Program-made: the position numbers and the translations under genes
Part shown: positions 19,287 to 26,750 of the stretch, one piece after another
Layout: each line of letters begins with the position of its first letter
How positions within the stretch are numbered: position 1 is the first letter of the stretch
The notes under the pieces: generated by a model
What the model was told of the DNA's origin: nothing
Seen by the model: only the letters and a program-made list of their open reading frames with translations
The model's database searches: none
Origin: Bacteroidota bacterium
GTDB taxonomy: Bacteria; Bacteroidota; Bacteroidia; UBA7662
Length of the DNA: 56,807 bases
Reading direction: 5' to 3'
NCBI GenBank assembly: GCA_005799025.1
Contig: SYHX01000073.1
Span: 1-56,807 of the forward strand

Positions 19287-20877
19287 GGGGTATGGATTGA
19301 ATCAATCGTTGAGTATAAGCGTGTTGAGGTCTTTGTAGAACCTCTTGTGTGGCTGCGATTTCTAAGGTTTGGCCCTCGGACATGACCATCAGGCGGTGGC
19401 ATAAGGAGCCTGCCACAGCGAGGTCGTGGGTTATGAAAATCATCCCGAATTGCAAATCTAGTTGAAGCTGAATAAGCAACTCCAAAATCTGGGCTTGTAC
19501 AGTTCCATCCAAGGCGGCCACTGATTCATCACAGAGCAAAACTTGGGGATGCAAACACAATGCACGAGCCAAGACCAGGCGCTGCCTCTGCCCACCCGAG
19601 AAGGACGCTGGTCGCCGATGAGCGACCTTGGTTGGATCAAGGCCCACCTTGTTTATCCATTCATAGGCAAGGCCTCTGCTTTCTTTGGCTGAATAAAGCG
19701 GGAACTTGCGTTGCAAAGCCAAGCATAACATTTGTTCTACGCTATGCACAGGGTTTAGGCTGCTATAGGGGTCTTGGAAAACCATTTGAATGGCCAAACG
19801 AGTCTCCAATCCTCCAATGAAACGGCCTTGACCCCACAGGGGTTGACCGTTCAAAGAAACTTGACCTTTCGAGGGCAGGATTAGGCCCGCTATCATGCGT
19901 GCTAGACTGCTTTTGCCGGAACCAGAGGCTCCTACAATGCCCAATGAATCCCCTGACTCAAGATCAAAAGAAATGTTTTGCACTACAGTTCGGCCATTGG
20001 GGAGGGTCCATGACAAGTCCCTAACCTTCAACAAACCATGAGAATCATCCGTCGCTGAACGAAAGGGCAAATCATCAGGGTTTGGCCTGGACGCCAACAA
20101 AGCAGCCATGCGTGGGTATTCCTTGGCATTGGCCAAAGCGTGGACAGGCCCCGTTTCCAGAAGATCGCCCTTGTGCATCAAGGCCCAGCGATCAACTAGG
20201 GTACTCATCAAAGGCAAATCATGGCTAATGAACAAGAGGGTCAAACCACGATCGCGTCGAAGTTGACCTAGCAAGGCCATAAGGGATGCCTGAACTTCGG
20301 TATCTAGCGCAGTGGTGGGCTCATCGGCAATCAGCAGAAAGGGATTTCCGCTCAAGGCCATGGCAATCATCAAACGCTGGCGCTGCCCTCCGCTCAATTC
20401 ATGCGGATAGGCATGGAGAATTCTCTCCGTGTCCTCCAAGTGCACCTCACGCAAAGCCTTTTCCATACCCTTTTTGCGCTGATCGCTGCTCCATACCGGG
20501 TAGTACAAAGCGAAGCACTCCTCTAATTGGTCCCCGCATCTCATAACAGGATTCAAGGCCGACAAGGGCTCCTGAAAAATCATCGCTAATTCGCGACCTC
20601 GCAGCGAACGTAGCATTTTGGGCGACACACCCCGCAGGGAGATGGCTTCGGTCATGGGAGGGTTAGTCCATAGCATATCGCCAACCACCTCAAATCGGTC
20701 TTGGTCCAATAAGCCCATCACCGCGAGCGCAGTCAAAGATTTACCAGAACCGGACTCGCCCGCTAAACCAAGAGCCTCCCCTTGCCGTATCTGCAGGTTC
20801 AAATCGCGTACCAAAGCCGATCCTCCCCGTAGAGAGATTGTTAATCCTCTTATTTCAAGCGCAATCGAAGGATTCAT
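19261..20877 (-). CDS. ABC transporter ATPase with two fused NBDs (peptide/nickel type)
   Basis: The 538-residue protein contains two complete nucleotide-binding domains in tandem. NBD1 has Walker A GESGSGKS (40-47) and signature [12 protein letters not shown]2 has Walker A GASGSGKS (about 316-323) and FSGGQRQRL. Each is followed by a Walker B LLIADEP or VLLCDES. This is the YejF-like fusion of the OppD and OppF families, which energise oligopeptide or related uptake. No permease or binding protein is near, so the membrane partners must be elsewhere. The end overlaps rnr by 26 bases. The lipoprotein upstream is 9 bases away. Confidence 0.92.
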   Translation of the reverse strand: MNPSIALEIRGLTISLRGGSALVRDLNLQIRQGEALGLAGESGSGKSLTALAVMGLLDQDRFEVVGDMLWTNPPMTEAISLRGVSPKMLRSLRGRELAMIFQEPLSALNPVMRCGDQLEECFALYYPVWSSDQRKKGMEKALREVHLEDTERILHAYPHELSGGQRQRLMIAMALSGNPFLLIADEPTTALDTEVQASLMALLGQLRRDRGLTLLFISHDLPLMSTLVDRWALMHKGDLLETGPVHALANAKEYPRMAALLASRPNPDDLPFRSATDDSHGLLKVRDLSWTLPNGRTVVQNISFDLESGDSLGIVGASGSGKSSLARMIAGLILPSKGQVSLNGQPLWGQGRFIGGLETRLAIQMVFQDPYSSLNPVHSVEQMLCLALQRKFPLYSAKESRGLAYEWINKVGLDPTKVAHRRPASFSGGQRQRLVLARALCLHPQVLLCDESVAALDGTVQAQILELLIQLQLDLQFGMIFITHDLAVAGSLCHRLMVMSEGQTLEIAATQEVLQRPQHAYTQRLIQSIPRVQIPQAS

Positions 20878-20886
20878 GCAAGATCC

Positions 20887-21414
20887 TTAATGGCCCTGAA
20901 CTTTGCGCAACCAGAGGACTCGCCTTTGCGATCCAATTCGTAACACCACGGACAAATCCTTACCGTTACCTTGCTCCAAATCCGCCAAGAAACGATACCC
21001 TAAGGTGGGATCAAGCATCTGGCCCCCAACCCATCCTCTGCGGCCCGGGCGCAATTCCTCCAGCAAACACAAACCTTGCAAAGTCTTCCCATAGCCTGGA
21101 TGATCGGAGGGGCAGAAGCTGCATAGGCTACCGACCTTGTACGGAGAACCGGATGGAAAACCGACTACCTTGGCCGAAAGCACCTTGCCGGAATCCATGG
21201 CAAAGACCAAATACAAGAGGGGCTTATCGTTGCGCGAATCCGAGAGCAGGTACTGCCCTGAAGGCGCCTCCGATAGGAATTGTGCCAAAGGTATTGCCGG
21301 AGTTCTGCTTATTTCTTTGGCCGGACGGCGAGGGCTTGTTGGCGCATTGCTTTCGCATGCCATCAAAAGACCGATCACCAAAGCGCAGTTAAGAAAGCCA
21401 AAAGATATCTTCAT
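20887..21414 (-). CDS. Lipoprotein of unknown function
   Basis: The ATG at 21414 gives a 175-residue lipoprotein: KISFGFLNCALVIGLLMAC with the lipobox LMAC. A longer open frame to 21525 overlaps the exonuclease gene and lacks a signal sequence. The mature part has PLLYLVFAMDSGKVLSAKVVGFPSG, two closely spaced cysteines in SLCSFCPSDHPGYG and a basic C-terminus. I do not recognise the family. It lies between the exonuclease and ABC genes in the same operon. Confidence 0.68.
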   Translation of the reverse strand: MKISFGFLNCALVIGLLMACESNAPTSPRRPAKEISRTPAIPLAQFLSEAPSGQYLLSDSRNDKPLLYLVFAMDSGKVLSAKVVGFPSGSPYKVGSLCSFCPSDHPGYGKTLQGLCLLEELRPGRRGWVGGQMLDPTLGYRFLADLEQGNGKDLSVVLRIGSQRRVLWLRKVQGH

Positions 21415-21454
21415 GAAATGAAACTTAGGTATACGATAGGAGTCAAGGAAGCTC

Positions 21455-22078
21455 TCATGATTCTTCTCCTTGATCCTTCCCCAAAGGTAGGTCATCCTGC
21501 ATGACCGCATCAAGAATACGCTCAAACAGGTGTGCTGTAAGTTGGGCGTCTCCCAAAGCCCTATGTCGGCCCTTGGTTTCGATGCCCAATGCCCTGCACA
21601 ATTTACCCAACGAGTACGAAGGTTGTTCAGGAAGAAAATGACGGGCTAATTGTTGGGTACATAACAAAGGTCTCACAAAATCATAGCCTGCCAAGGCCAT
21701 TTCATAGCGCAAGTACCTGTAATCAAAAGTCACCGGATGCCCGACAAGCCAAGCGTCCTTGGTAAAGGCATCAATCGCCTTGGAGCAAGAAGAAAATTTC
21801 GGTGCGGATTGCACCATAGATTGACGAATTCCTGTTAAATCAGCAACAAACGGAGGAATATCCCGATCTGGATTGAAAAGGGATTCCCAAGCAGTCCAAG
21901 ACCTTCCAATCTGAATTCGAACCATACCCAATTCCATCATACGTTCCGGTGGAAATTTTCCTCCGGTCGCCTCGACGTCCAAAACCACAAAGGTGGGATG
22001 AGTTAAAAGCAAATCCCGGAATTCTTCCGAGGCCAATGGCTTTGAACCTTGTTCCCTACCCGCTCTCCTTGCCGACAA
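21455..22078 (-). CDS. DEDDh 3'-5' exonuclease (DNA polymerase III epsilon-like)
   Basis: The 207-residue protein has the DEDDh exonuclease motifs: VVLDVEATGG (ExoI, about 32-41), VGHPVTFDYRYL (ExoII, about 114-125) and HRALGDAQLTAHLF (ExoIII with the H-x4-D spacing, about 174-187). Family members proofread DNA or trim DNA and RNA. There is no extra GIY-YIG or BRCT domain. It begins 11 bases after an OB-fold protein with an SSB-like tail, which may deliver single-stranded substrate; that link is inference. A separate dnaQ may exist in the genome, so this could be a non-replicative exonuclease. Confidence 0.88.
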   Translation of the reverse strand: MSARRAGREQGSKPLASEEFRDLLLTHPTFVVLDVEATGGKFPPERMMELGMVRIQIGRSWTAWESLFNPDRDIPPFVADLTGIRQSMVQSAPKFSSCSKAIDAFTKDAWLVGHPVTFDYRYLRYEMALAGYDFVRPLLCTQQLARHFLPEQPSYSLGKLCRALGIETKGRHRALGDAQLTAHLFERILDAVMQDDLPLGKDQGEES

Positions 22079-22089
22079 AATGCAAGAAA

Positions 22090-22512
22090 TCAGAATGGCA
22101 TATCGTCCCCGCCCTGCACCGAATAATCCGGTTCAGCAGGCAAAGGGGATCCCATGGAGCCGCCTGGGTAAGAAGGACCTGCCGCCCCTGAAGATGCATT
22201 GGTTGACCCCATGGAAGACGGAGAGGCTGCAGGACCCACACCAGCCTCTGCTGCGGCAATTTTCCAGGCACGGATATCTGTGTACCATCTTCCGTTGTAT
22301 TCTCTGCTCTCCACCTCCACCGAAGCCGTGATTTCGGCTCCGCTTTGCAGAGAGAATTGGTCGATTTTATCGCCCCAAAGGCTCATGCATACTTTGCGAG
22401 GATATTGCCCTCTGGTTTCCAATATAAATTCTTGTTTGCGCCAGCTGTTGCCGCTACGACCCGTCCCGGTGACTTCTGGCAAGAGTTGAATGATTTGACC
22501 TGTGATTTCCAT
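22090..22512 (-). CDS. DUF3127 OB-fold protein with SSB-like acidic tail
   Basis: The ATG at 22512 gives 140 residues beginning MEITGQIIQLLPEVTGTG, the start typical of the Bacteroidota DUF3127 family. About 90 residues form a predicted OB-fold (QEFILETRG, VCMSLWGDKIDQF, EITASVEVESREYNGRWYTDIRAWKI). A Gly/Ser/Pro-rich linker follows and the protein ends in GGDDMPF, very like the DDIPF tip with which bacterial SSB recruits partner enzymes. Single-stranded nucleic acid binding is likely but not demonstrated. It heads a six-gene operon including a DEDDh exonuclease and RNase R. Confidence 0.85.
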   Translation of the reverse strand: MEITGQIIQLLPEVTGTGRSGNSWRKQEFILETRGQYPRKVCMSLWGDKIDQFSLQSGAEITASVEVESREYNGRWYTDIRAWKIAAAEAGVGPAASPSSMGSTNASSGAAGPSYPGGSMGSPLPAEPDYSVQGGDDMPF

Positions 22513-22544
22513 ATCGCTATGTTTTGAAGAAATTATGCTTTGAG

Positions 22545-22552
22545 CAAAATTA
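22545..22552 (-). promoter_or_regulatory. -10 box of the DUF3127-exonuclease-rnr operon
   Basis: The minus strand reads TAATTTTG, a TAnnTTTG match 33 bases before the DUF3127 ATG. It falls in the short divergent gap shared with the beta-CASP gene. A TTGG further upstream is spaced too far (about 25 bp) to be a good -33 box. Confidence 0.5.
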
Positions 22553-22617
22553 GCCTTCTGCATGAACTAAACCGAATCCAACCTCAGGTCTTTATCCACA
22601 AACCCACCCAAAGAATT

Positions 22618-24066
22618 ATGGACAATGGAACCCAGAAGGTAAGTTTGCGGCCTATGCCCATTACACTGACGTCCTGGGGGGCTGCTCAACAAGTCACTGG
22701 CAGCATGCATTTGCTGGAACTAAGCGACGGTTACAAAATTCTGGTAGATTGCGGCCTTGAAATGGGGCCCAAAGGCCAAGAAACCGGCCTGGGATTTGAC
22801 GCTTCCTCCATCAACCTTGTCTTACTAACCCATGCGCACATGGACCATAGCGGGAGGCTTCCTGAATTGGTTAGAGAGGGCTACAAGGGGGATATTCTAT
22901 GCACCGAACCCACCATGGAACTAAGTGCTGTACTCCTGAGGGATAGCGCCATGCTGCAAGCCAAACGAATGGCCAACGATCTGCACGGCAGGGCAAAGGG
23001 TCGTAAGAAAGGCGACCAGGCTTTTCGCAAATTAGCCCATCGTTTGGAGCAAGATGCCGAACATTGTCTTCGCCAATTTCATCCACTTCGGATCGAGAAG
23101 GCCTATCGAATTCGCCAGAACCTGTCCATCACCTTGTACCCATGTTCACACCTCTTGGGGGCTGTTTCTGTCGTTTTTGAAATCAAAGATGCTGAACAAA
23201 ACCTTCGTATTGGCTTCAGCGGGGACTTGGGGAGGTTCAATTACCCTGGTTTGCCTGACCCCAAGCCCATGCCCGAAGTGGATTATTTGGTCTGCGAAAG
23301 CACCTACGGTGGTGTTAGCCACCAAGAAACCAGACCCCACACGGTCGTTATTGAAGAATTCATCCGTCAGGCCCTCGAGTTCGAAGGCGGTCGCCTTATT
23401 GTGCCGGCCTTCAGCGTTGGCAGGACCCAGGCTTTTTTGTTAGTCTTGCAACAACTGTATGAAGATGGCAAACTGCCCCCAGATATCCCCGTATATGTGG
23501 ACTCGCCCATGGCCATCTTGTCCACGGAAGTTTATCGGCAAATGGATGACTGGTTGGGCAGGGACGCTTTGAACATGATCAGCATGTACGGCGATGTGTT
23601 TTCGTTTGAGCGGCTACGCTTTGTACAAAACATTGGGCAAAGTCGTAAAATCGCCGCCGATTACAGGCCTTCCATCCTGATTTCTGCATCAGGCATGCTA
23701 GAGGGTGGGCGCATTCATACCCACCTCAAAGAACAATTACAGAATTCCAGGGCCTCCATCTTATTCATCGGTTACATGGCCGAAGGTAGCCTGGGGCGCA
23801 AATTAGCCGATGGTGAAAAATACCTGACGGTGGACGGTCGAACGGTGGAAGTCCGAGCAAAATTATGTTATACAGATGTGTTCAGCGGTCATGCGGATCA
23901 CAACGGACTCATGCGGTTCGTCAGCCAAACGCCAGCATCACGCCTTCGCAGGGTCTTCTTGGTGCATGGAGAGCCGGATCGTATGGAAGCCTTTGCGGAT
24001 GCCCTCGAGGACCAAGGTTACAAAGTCACCCTTCCCATCAAAGGCAAAGTCTATTCTTTGGAATAA
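22618..24066 (+). CDS. MBL-fold/beta-CASP RNA hydrolase
   Basis: The 482-residue product (from the ATG at 22618) is a metallo-beta-lactamase with a beta-CASP insertion, the CPSF73/YSH1-like group that cleaves RNA. Motifs seen are LTHAHMDHSGRLPELV (HxHxDH), HLLGAVSVVFEI, GFSGDLG, the beta-CASP segment PAFSVGRTQAFL, and the terminal FSGHADHNGL. Two zinc ions and endo- or exonuclease activity are expected. A TTG at 22540 would add residues without family character, and a second ATG at 22654 is also possible because the fold begins at MPITLTSWG. It is divergent from the DUF3127 operon. Confidence 0.9.
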   Translation: MDNGTQKVSLRPMPITLTSWGAAQQVTGSMHLLELSDGYKILVDCGLEMGPKGQETGLGFDASSINLVLLTHAHMDHSGRLPELVREGYKGDILCTEPTMELSAVLLRDSAMLQAKRMANDLHGRAKGRKKGDQAFRKLAHRLEQDAEHCLRQFHPLRIEKAYRIRQNLSITLYPCSHLLGAVSVVFEIKDAEQNLRIGFSGDLGRFNYPGLPDPKPMPEVDYLVCESTYGGVSHQETRPHTVVIEEFIRQALEFEGGRLIVPAFSVGRTQAFLLVLQQLYEDGKLPPDIPVYVDSPMAILSTEVYRQMDDWLGRDALNMISMYGDVFSFERLRFVQNIGQSRKIAADYRPSILISASGMLEGGRIHTHLKEQLQNSRASILFIGYMAEGSLGRKLADGEKYLTVDGRTVEVRAKLCYTDVFSGHADHNGLMRFVSQTPASRLRRVFLVHGEPDRMEAFADALEDQGYKVTLPIKGKVYSLE

Positions 24067-24128
24067 TTTTTTGATAAGCGTTCCAAGAAAATCTTAAATT
24101 AAAACACACATTATCTGATATACATGCC

Positions 24129-24839
24129 ATGTTCAGGACGCCTTTATTTTGTCTTGGTTCGAGTCTAACGCTCGCATTCATCTTAAGCTGTAGCAACAGC
24201 GATCAAAACCACAAAAAAACCGACTGGTCCAGCGGCTTGCCCATCCTTGGACCCATGGAAATTCTTGAAAGAAAGGACGGCCGTACCGATACTGTTTTTC
24301 GTGAAATGCCGGTTATTTCTTTGGAGGACCAATACGGGGTTGCGTTTCATCACGATTCTTTGGAGGGCCAAATACGTGTGGTGGACTTTTTCTTTGCCTC
24401 TTGCCCTGGGATTTGCATTGATATGAGCCGGCACATGGCTGCCCTAAATGCAGAAGAGCAAAAGAAACAAAGGAATAATCAAGGCAAAGGAACCAAGGCC
24501 ATCGGGCTACGTTTTGTGTCATACACAATTGACCCCCTAAGAGATACACGAGATATCCTCGCTGAATACGCCCTGAGGCATGGGGTACACCCTTCCTCAC
24601 GGCAATGGCTTTTGTTACGGGGAAAAGAAGAGGAAATTCACCGTTTGGCCGAGCAATATTATTTGTTAAGTGCAGGGGCGGATCGCAGTGCTCCAGGTGG
24701 CTTTCTGCATTCAGGACAATTCCTACTCATTGACCCCAAGGGGAGAATTCGTGGCTTATACGATGGGACCAATTGGGCAGAATGTAAGATTCTGCAAAGG
24801 GACATCACTTTGCTTCAGAAAGAGTTCAAAAACAAGTAG
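24129..24839 (+). CDS. Sco1/SenC-family lipoprotein
   Basis: Sco proteins are thioredoxin-fold copper chaperones and thiol reductases for cytochrome c oxidase assembly on the outer face of the inner membrane. The 236-residue protein has a lipobox (ILSC, Cys21), the metal-binding CxxxC in FASCPGICIDM (Cys92 and Cys96), and the distal histidine in GGFLHSGQFLLID, completing the Cys-Cys-His site. The SYTIDPLRD stretch is also typical. A cytochrome oxidase operon is not in the window. It converges on the aminotransferase gene with 14 bases between stop codons. Confidence 0.9.
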   Translation: MFRTPLFCLGSSLTLAFILSCSNSDQNHKKTDWSSGLPILGPMEILERKDGRTDTVFREMPVISLEDQYGVAFHHDSLEGQIRVVDFFFASCPGICIDMSRHMAALNAEEQKKQRNNQGKGTKAIGLRFVSYTIDPLRDTRDILAEYALRHGVHPSSRQWLLLRGKEEEIHRLAEQYYLLSAGADRSAPGGFLHSGQFLLIDPKGRIRGLYDGTNWAECKILQRDITLLQKEFKNK

Positions 24840-24853
24840 GGATCGCCCTTCGT

Positions 24854-26047
24854 TCAAGCCCGGTAGGAGACCAATCCAGTAGCCAGGCAATCCATCGCTA
24901 AGGCGAGGTTAGCTTTCTCCAACACATAGGCCAAACGAACTTCGTCCCTGCCCAGACCAGGTGTGGCGTAAAAGCCTGTAGCAGGCGCCATCATAACCGT
25001 TGCTCCCTCATGTCGATGGTGTTCAAGCATCCAACGGCAAAAATCATCGCTATCGGTAATGGGTAATCGAGCAACAGCATAAAAAGCCCCGCCGGGTAAG
25101 GGACAGGTCACTCCGGGCATCGCAGAGAGCGCCTGCACCATGAGATTGCGTCGGCTAACATATTCTGCTCTGACCTCTTCGAAGTAACTAGAACGGGTAT
25201 GGAGCAACGCAGCCATGGCTCCCATTTGTTCCAAAGTAGGTGGACTTAATCGAGCTTGAGCGTATTTGAGGGCCGTTGCCATTAATTCCTGGTTCTTGGT
25301 AATCAAAGCCCCTATTCTGGCCCCACACGCAGAGTACATTTTGGAGGTGCTTTCCACGACAACTGCATGTTGCTCCAACCCATTCAGTCCCAAAATGGAA
25401 TAATGTTGCTGACCATCGTATACAAATTCGCGGTAAACTTCATCCGCGATGAAAAACAAATCATGTTTCAAGCATAAGCCGGCCAAGGCTTCCAATTCAG
25501 ATTTAGAATACAAGGTGCCGGTGGGATTATTGGGATTGCAAATCATCAAGGCCCTGGTTCGTGGTCCGATTGCAGCTTCGACCGCATCCACTTCAGGTAA
25601 GGCAAAGCGCTCTTCGATCGTTGTTGTGAACGGGCGTACCACCACTCCTCCCATTGCGGCAAATCCGTTGTAATTGGCATAAAAAGGCTCCGGGATCAGA
25701 ACCTCATCCCCCGGGTCAAAACAAGCCATCATGGTCATGATCAAAGCCTCTGAACCTCCGGTGCTGATGAGCACATCTTCAGCGGTGAGACCATAACCCT
25801 TACGATTCAGTTGGTCGGCATACGCCTGCCGGTATTGAACGAGACCCGCCGAATGCGAATACGACAGGACCTTGTCTTGGTGGCTAGAGATGCCTTCCCA
25901 AAAGGCCGGAGCAGTAGCGATATCCGGTTGACCTATATTGAGGTGAAACACCGTGGCGCCACTTTGCTTGGCGGCCTCTGCATACGGAACCAATCGCCGT
26001 ATTGGCGAAGCTGGCATGGTATTACCCCTTAGTGAAATTTTTGGCAT
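24854..26047 (-). CDS. Class I/II PLP-dependent aminotransferase
   Basis: The ATG at 26047 gives 397 residues of fold-type I aminotransferase. Seen are NIGQPDIAT, the PLP-binding NPNNPTGTLY, DEVYREFVYDG with the conserved Asp and Tyr, and the Schiff-base lysine in STSKMYSACGARIGA. The nearest group is aspartate-type aminotransferases of Bacteroidota; the exact amino donor is not clear. The start is only about 7 nt from the predicted transcription start, and the promoter is nested in the terminator of the upstream gene, so its mRNA is almost leaderless. An earlier in-frame start at 26071 would lie within the hairpin. Confidence 0.9.
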   Translation of the reverse strand: MPKISLRGNTMPASPIRRLVPYAEAAKQSGATVFHLNIGQPDIATAPAFWEGISSHQDKVLSYSHSAGLVQYRQAYADQLNRKGYGLTAEDVLISTGGSEALIMTMMACFDPGDEVLIPEPFYANYNGFAAMGGVVVRPFTTTIEERFALPEVDAVEAAIGPRTRALMICNPNNPTGTLYSKSELEALAGLCLKHDLFFIADEVYREFVYDGQQHYSILGLNGLEQHAVVVESTSKMYSACGARIGALITKNQELMATALKYAQARLSPPTLEQMGAMAALLHTRSSYFEEVRAEYVSRRNLMVQALSAMPGVTCPLPGGAFYAVARLPITDSDDFCRWMLEHHRHEGATVMMAPATGFYATPGLGRDEVRLAYVLEKANLALAMDCLATGLVSYRA

Positions 26048-26075
26048 AAAAAAACCCGTGCAAAGGTACACGGGT
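26048..26075 (-). terminator. Intrinsic terminator of the DUF1573 gene
   Basis: Read on the minus strand, a perfect 7-bp stem (ACCCGTG / CACGGGT, arms at 26075-26069 and 26060-26054) closes an 8-nt loop and is followed by a run of T (plus-strand A tract ending at 26048). It lies about 67 bases downstream of the DUF1573 stop codon. The loop itself is the -10 box of the next gene. Confidence 0.8.
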
Positions 26076-26091
26076 CTTTCTAAGATACAAA
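26061..26091 (-). promoter_or_regulatory. Aminotransferase promoter nested in a terminator loop
   Basis: On the minus strand TTTG (26091-26088), a 19-bp spacer and TACCTTTG (26068-26061) match the Bacteroidota consensus TTTG-N19-TAnnTTTG exactly. The -10 element occupies the whole loop of the terminator hairpin at 26054-26075. Transcription would begin near 26054, about 7 nt from the aminotransferase ATG. Confidence 0.7.
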
Positions 26092-26141
26092 GAATACTCT
26101 TTGTCGAATCAGCGGACTTCTTAGGGCCTGCTTGGGTTTCT

Positions 26142-26585
26142 TTAGGGCTTGCTCACCGGACTGGAAGCTGGCTTGGTTTCGGGAACACCTGGCTCCACCT
26201 TCTCAACCAAACCGGAGATGGTTAACACCTTCGTGGACTCTGCAGCATTGGAAGTGACCGTGACTTGTTTGGTGAACTGACCCGGACGACCTTGGGAATT
26301 GTAAACAGCTTTGATTTTACCGGTCTTCCCTGGAGGAATGGGCTCACGGGTCCAATCAGGCGTGGTACATCCGCATGATGCAGCAACATTTTGAATAATT
26401 AAAGGCCCTTTACCAGTATTCGTGAATTCGAATTCATGGGTAGCCTGAATGCCTTCTTTGATTTTTCCGAAATCATGGGTTTCTGCCTTAAACTTGAACG
26501 TTGGTTTGTCTTTGGTTTCAACGGTCTGCGCCAAAGCAGAAAAGCCTAAACCCAAAGCAAGGGCAAATGATAGGACTGTTTTCAT
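26142..26585 (-). CDS. Exported DUF1573 protein
   Basis: The 147-residue protein has a signal peptide ending in SALAQ and one DUF1573 Ig-like domain: HDFGKIKEGIQATHEFEFTNTGKGPLII, then VAASCGCTTPDW, then PPGKTGKIKAVYNS and VTSNAAESTKVLTISG. DUF1573 proteins are common in Bacteroidota; their role is not known. The Cys-Gly-Cys is a family hallmark. The C-terminal 20 residues are Pro/Ser/Lys-rich. It has its own -10 box upstream and a terminator downstream, so it is transcribed alone. Confidence 0.9.
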   Translation of the reverse strand: MKTVLSFALALGLGFSALAQTVETKDKPTFKFKAETHDFGKIKEGIQATHEFEFTNTGKGPLIIQNVAASCGCTTPDWTREPIPPGKTGKIKAVYNSQGRPGQFTKQVTVTSNAAESTKVLTISGLVEKVEPGVPETKPASSPVSKP

Positions 26586-26607
26586 GGAGGGTATTTGTTT
26601 TATTGGT

Positions 26608-26615
26608 CAAAAATA
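26608..26615 (-). promoter_or_regulatory. -10 box of the DUF1573 gene
   Basis: The minus strand reads TATTTTTG, a TAnnTTTG match about 23 bases before the ATG at 26585. No -33 TTTG at the expected distance. Confidence 0.45.
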
Positions 26616-26750
26616 ATACGAATTTGATTTAACTAACGCTCCTTTCTTCAAAAATTGTGCCTTCCAAGATTTTGTACAACCTTTATCTTTACATCCAGTC
26701 CATTACCATATTCACAACCAAATAAGGTAAGTTTATTCCACCCCTTTCGA

